Source: an uncultured Endomicrobiia bacterium (GTDB lineage: Bacteria; Elusimicrobiota; Endomicrobiia; Endomicrobiales; Endomicrobiaceae). From it: 64,000 bases of DNA. Location of the stretch: NCBI GenBank assembly GCA_938040055.1, contig CALHWY010000012.1, positions 1-64,000 on the forward strand, written 5' to 3'. Under the pieces are notes generated by a model. That model was not told the origin of the DNA. It ran no database searches and saw nothing but the letters and a program-made list of their open reading frames with translations. The position numbers and the translations under genes are program-made. Shown here one piece after another: positions 63,469 through 64,000 of this stretch (the first letter of the stretch is position 1; the number at the start of each line of letters is the position of its first letter).

Positions 63469-64000
63469 ATGGAAAATAAATTCAAGCTTGTATCCAAGTT
63501 CAAGCCGGCCGGGGACCAGCCCCAGGCCATAGACGAACTGTGCCGCAATTATATAAACGGCGCAAATTCCCAGGTATTGCTGGGGGTGACCGGTTCCGGA
63601 AAAACTTTTGTGATGGCAAATGTCATAGAAAGGCTGCAAAAGCCGACTCTTATAATTTCGCCCAATAAAATCCTCGCCGCGCAGACATATGCCGAGTTCA
63701 AATCTTTTTTCCCGGACAATGCCGTGGAATATTTCATATCGTATTATGATTACTATCAGCCGGAAGCTTATATTCCTTCCAGCGACACTTATATAGAAAA
63801 AGATTCTTCCATAAACGATCATATAGACAGGCTCAGGCTTAAGGCCACTACATCCCTTCTTGAAAGAAAAGACGTCATAGTGGTGGCTTCGGTTTCATGC
63901 ATATATAATCTCGGTTCTCCCGGCGATTACCGCAATATGTGCGCGGAGATCGTCGCGGGAGAAGAGAAATCGAGGCAGGCGCTTTTAAACGAGCTTGTGT
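63469..64000 (+). CDS. uvrB: UvrABC system protein B, cut by the window edge
   Basis: Only the first 177 codons are inside the window. Helicase motif [12 protein letters not shown], motif Ia region [15 protein letters not shown], and the UvrB beta-hairpin [20 protein letters not shown] that inserts between DNA strands at damage are all present. Full-length UvrB is about 660-670 residues. Starts 10 bases after surE. Confidence 0.95.
   Translation, partial: MENKFKLVSKFKPAGDQPQAIDELCRNYINGANSQVLLGVTGSGKTFVMANVIERLQKPTLIISPNKILAAQTYAEFKSFFPDNAVEYFISYYDYYQPEAYIPSSDTYIEKDSSINDHIDRLRLKATTSLLERKDVIVVASVSCIYNLGSPGDYRNMCAEIVAGEEKSRQALLNELV

Noticed and set aside
1..64000. CRISPR arrays, insertion sequences, prophage or tmRNA
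   Set aside because: No regular direct repeats with spacers, no transposase or integrase, no phage structural gene and no tRNA-like tmRNA ends were seen.

Overview
The window looks like a chromosomal segment of a diderm bacterium with low-to-moderate GC content. It carries a DAP-type MurE (DNPR motif), a secretin, lipoproteins, the MEP isoprenoid enzymes Dxr and IspG, and sigma70-type promoters close to TTGACT-N17-TATAAT. Gene content and protein style fit the Elusimicrobiota (Endomicrobium/Elusimicrobium relatives). That placement is my inference from memory and was not checked by a search. Almost all genes lie on the plus strand; only rpsT, at the left edge, is on the minus strand. Most of the window is housekeeping.

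Layout. 1-4.8 kb: rpsT (minus), alaS, an ACT-domain regulator, a first peptide deformylase and tRNA-Arg(CCG). 4.8-5.9 kb: a decayed tRNA-Arg copy and a solitary Mrr-type endonuclease, which looks like a small acquired patch. 5.9-11.7 kb: dtd, a PflX-like radical SAM protein joined to a MEMO/AmrB protein, a small membrane protein, an NAD(P)HX epimerase and a catalytic/non-catalytic pair of M16 peptidases. 11.7-17.2 kb: a complete peptide/nickel-type ABC importer. 17.2-21.4 kb: a CCA/poly(A) polymerase-family enzyme, tRNA-Gly(CCC), def-fmt, and trxA with a TlpA-like thioredoxin. 22.1-27.8 kb: trxB, polA (proofreading site lost), coaE and rho. 28.4-32.1 kb: rpmE, prfA, prmC and murA.

32.4-42.8 kb is the conserved translation/envelope run rpsB-tsf-pyrH-frr-(ferredoxin)-uppS-cdsA-dxr-rseP-ispG-greA-proS. 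43.0-49.2 kb starts with lpdA and gcvT. Translationally coupled to gcvT is a stand-alone, secretin-domain-only protein, followed by four TadE/TadG-like pseudopilin proteins. This is the most unusual system in the window. 49.2-51.8 kb: rfbA, tRNA-Ile2/Met(CAU), tRNA-Val(CAC), a coiled-coil zinc-ribbon protein, and the RNase P RNA gene. 51.8-62.7 kb: a half-size TauE/SafE-like protein and a dcw cluster, rsmH-ftsL-ftsI-murE-murF-mraY-murD-ftsW-murG, that lacks murC, murB, ddl, ftsQ, ftsA and ftsZ. surE and a uvrB cut by the window edge close it.

Three non-coding stretches are also notable: a 120-nt nested inverted repeat between rho and rpmE, a series of short AAAAC/GTTTT palindromes between tlpA and trxB, and a perfect 10-bp inverted repeat in front of the alaS promoter. 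No CRISPR array, insertion sequence or prophage was seen.
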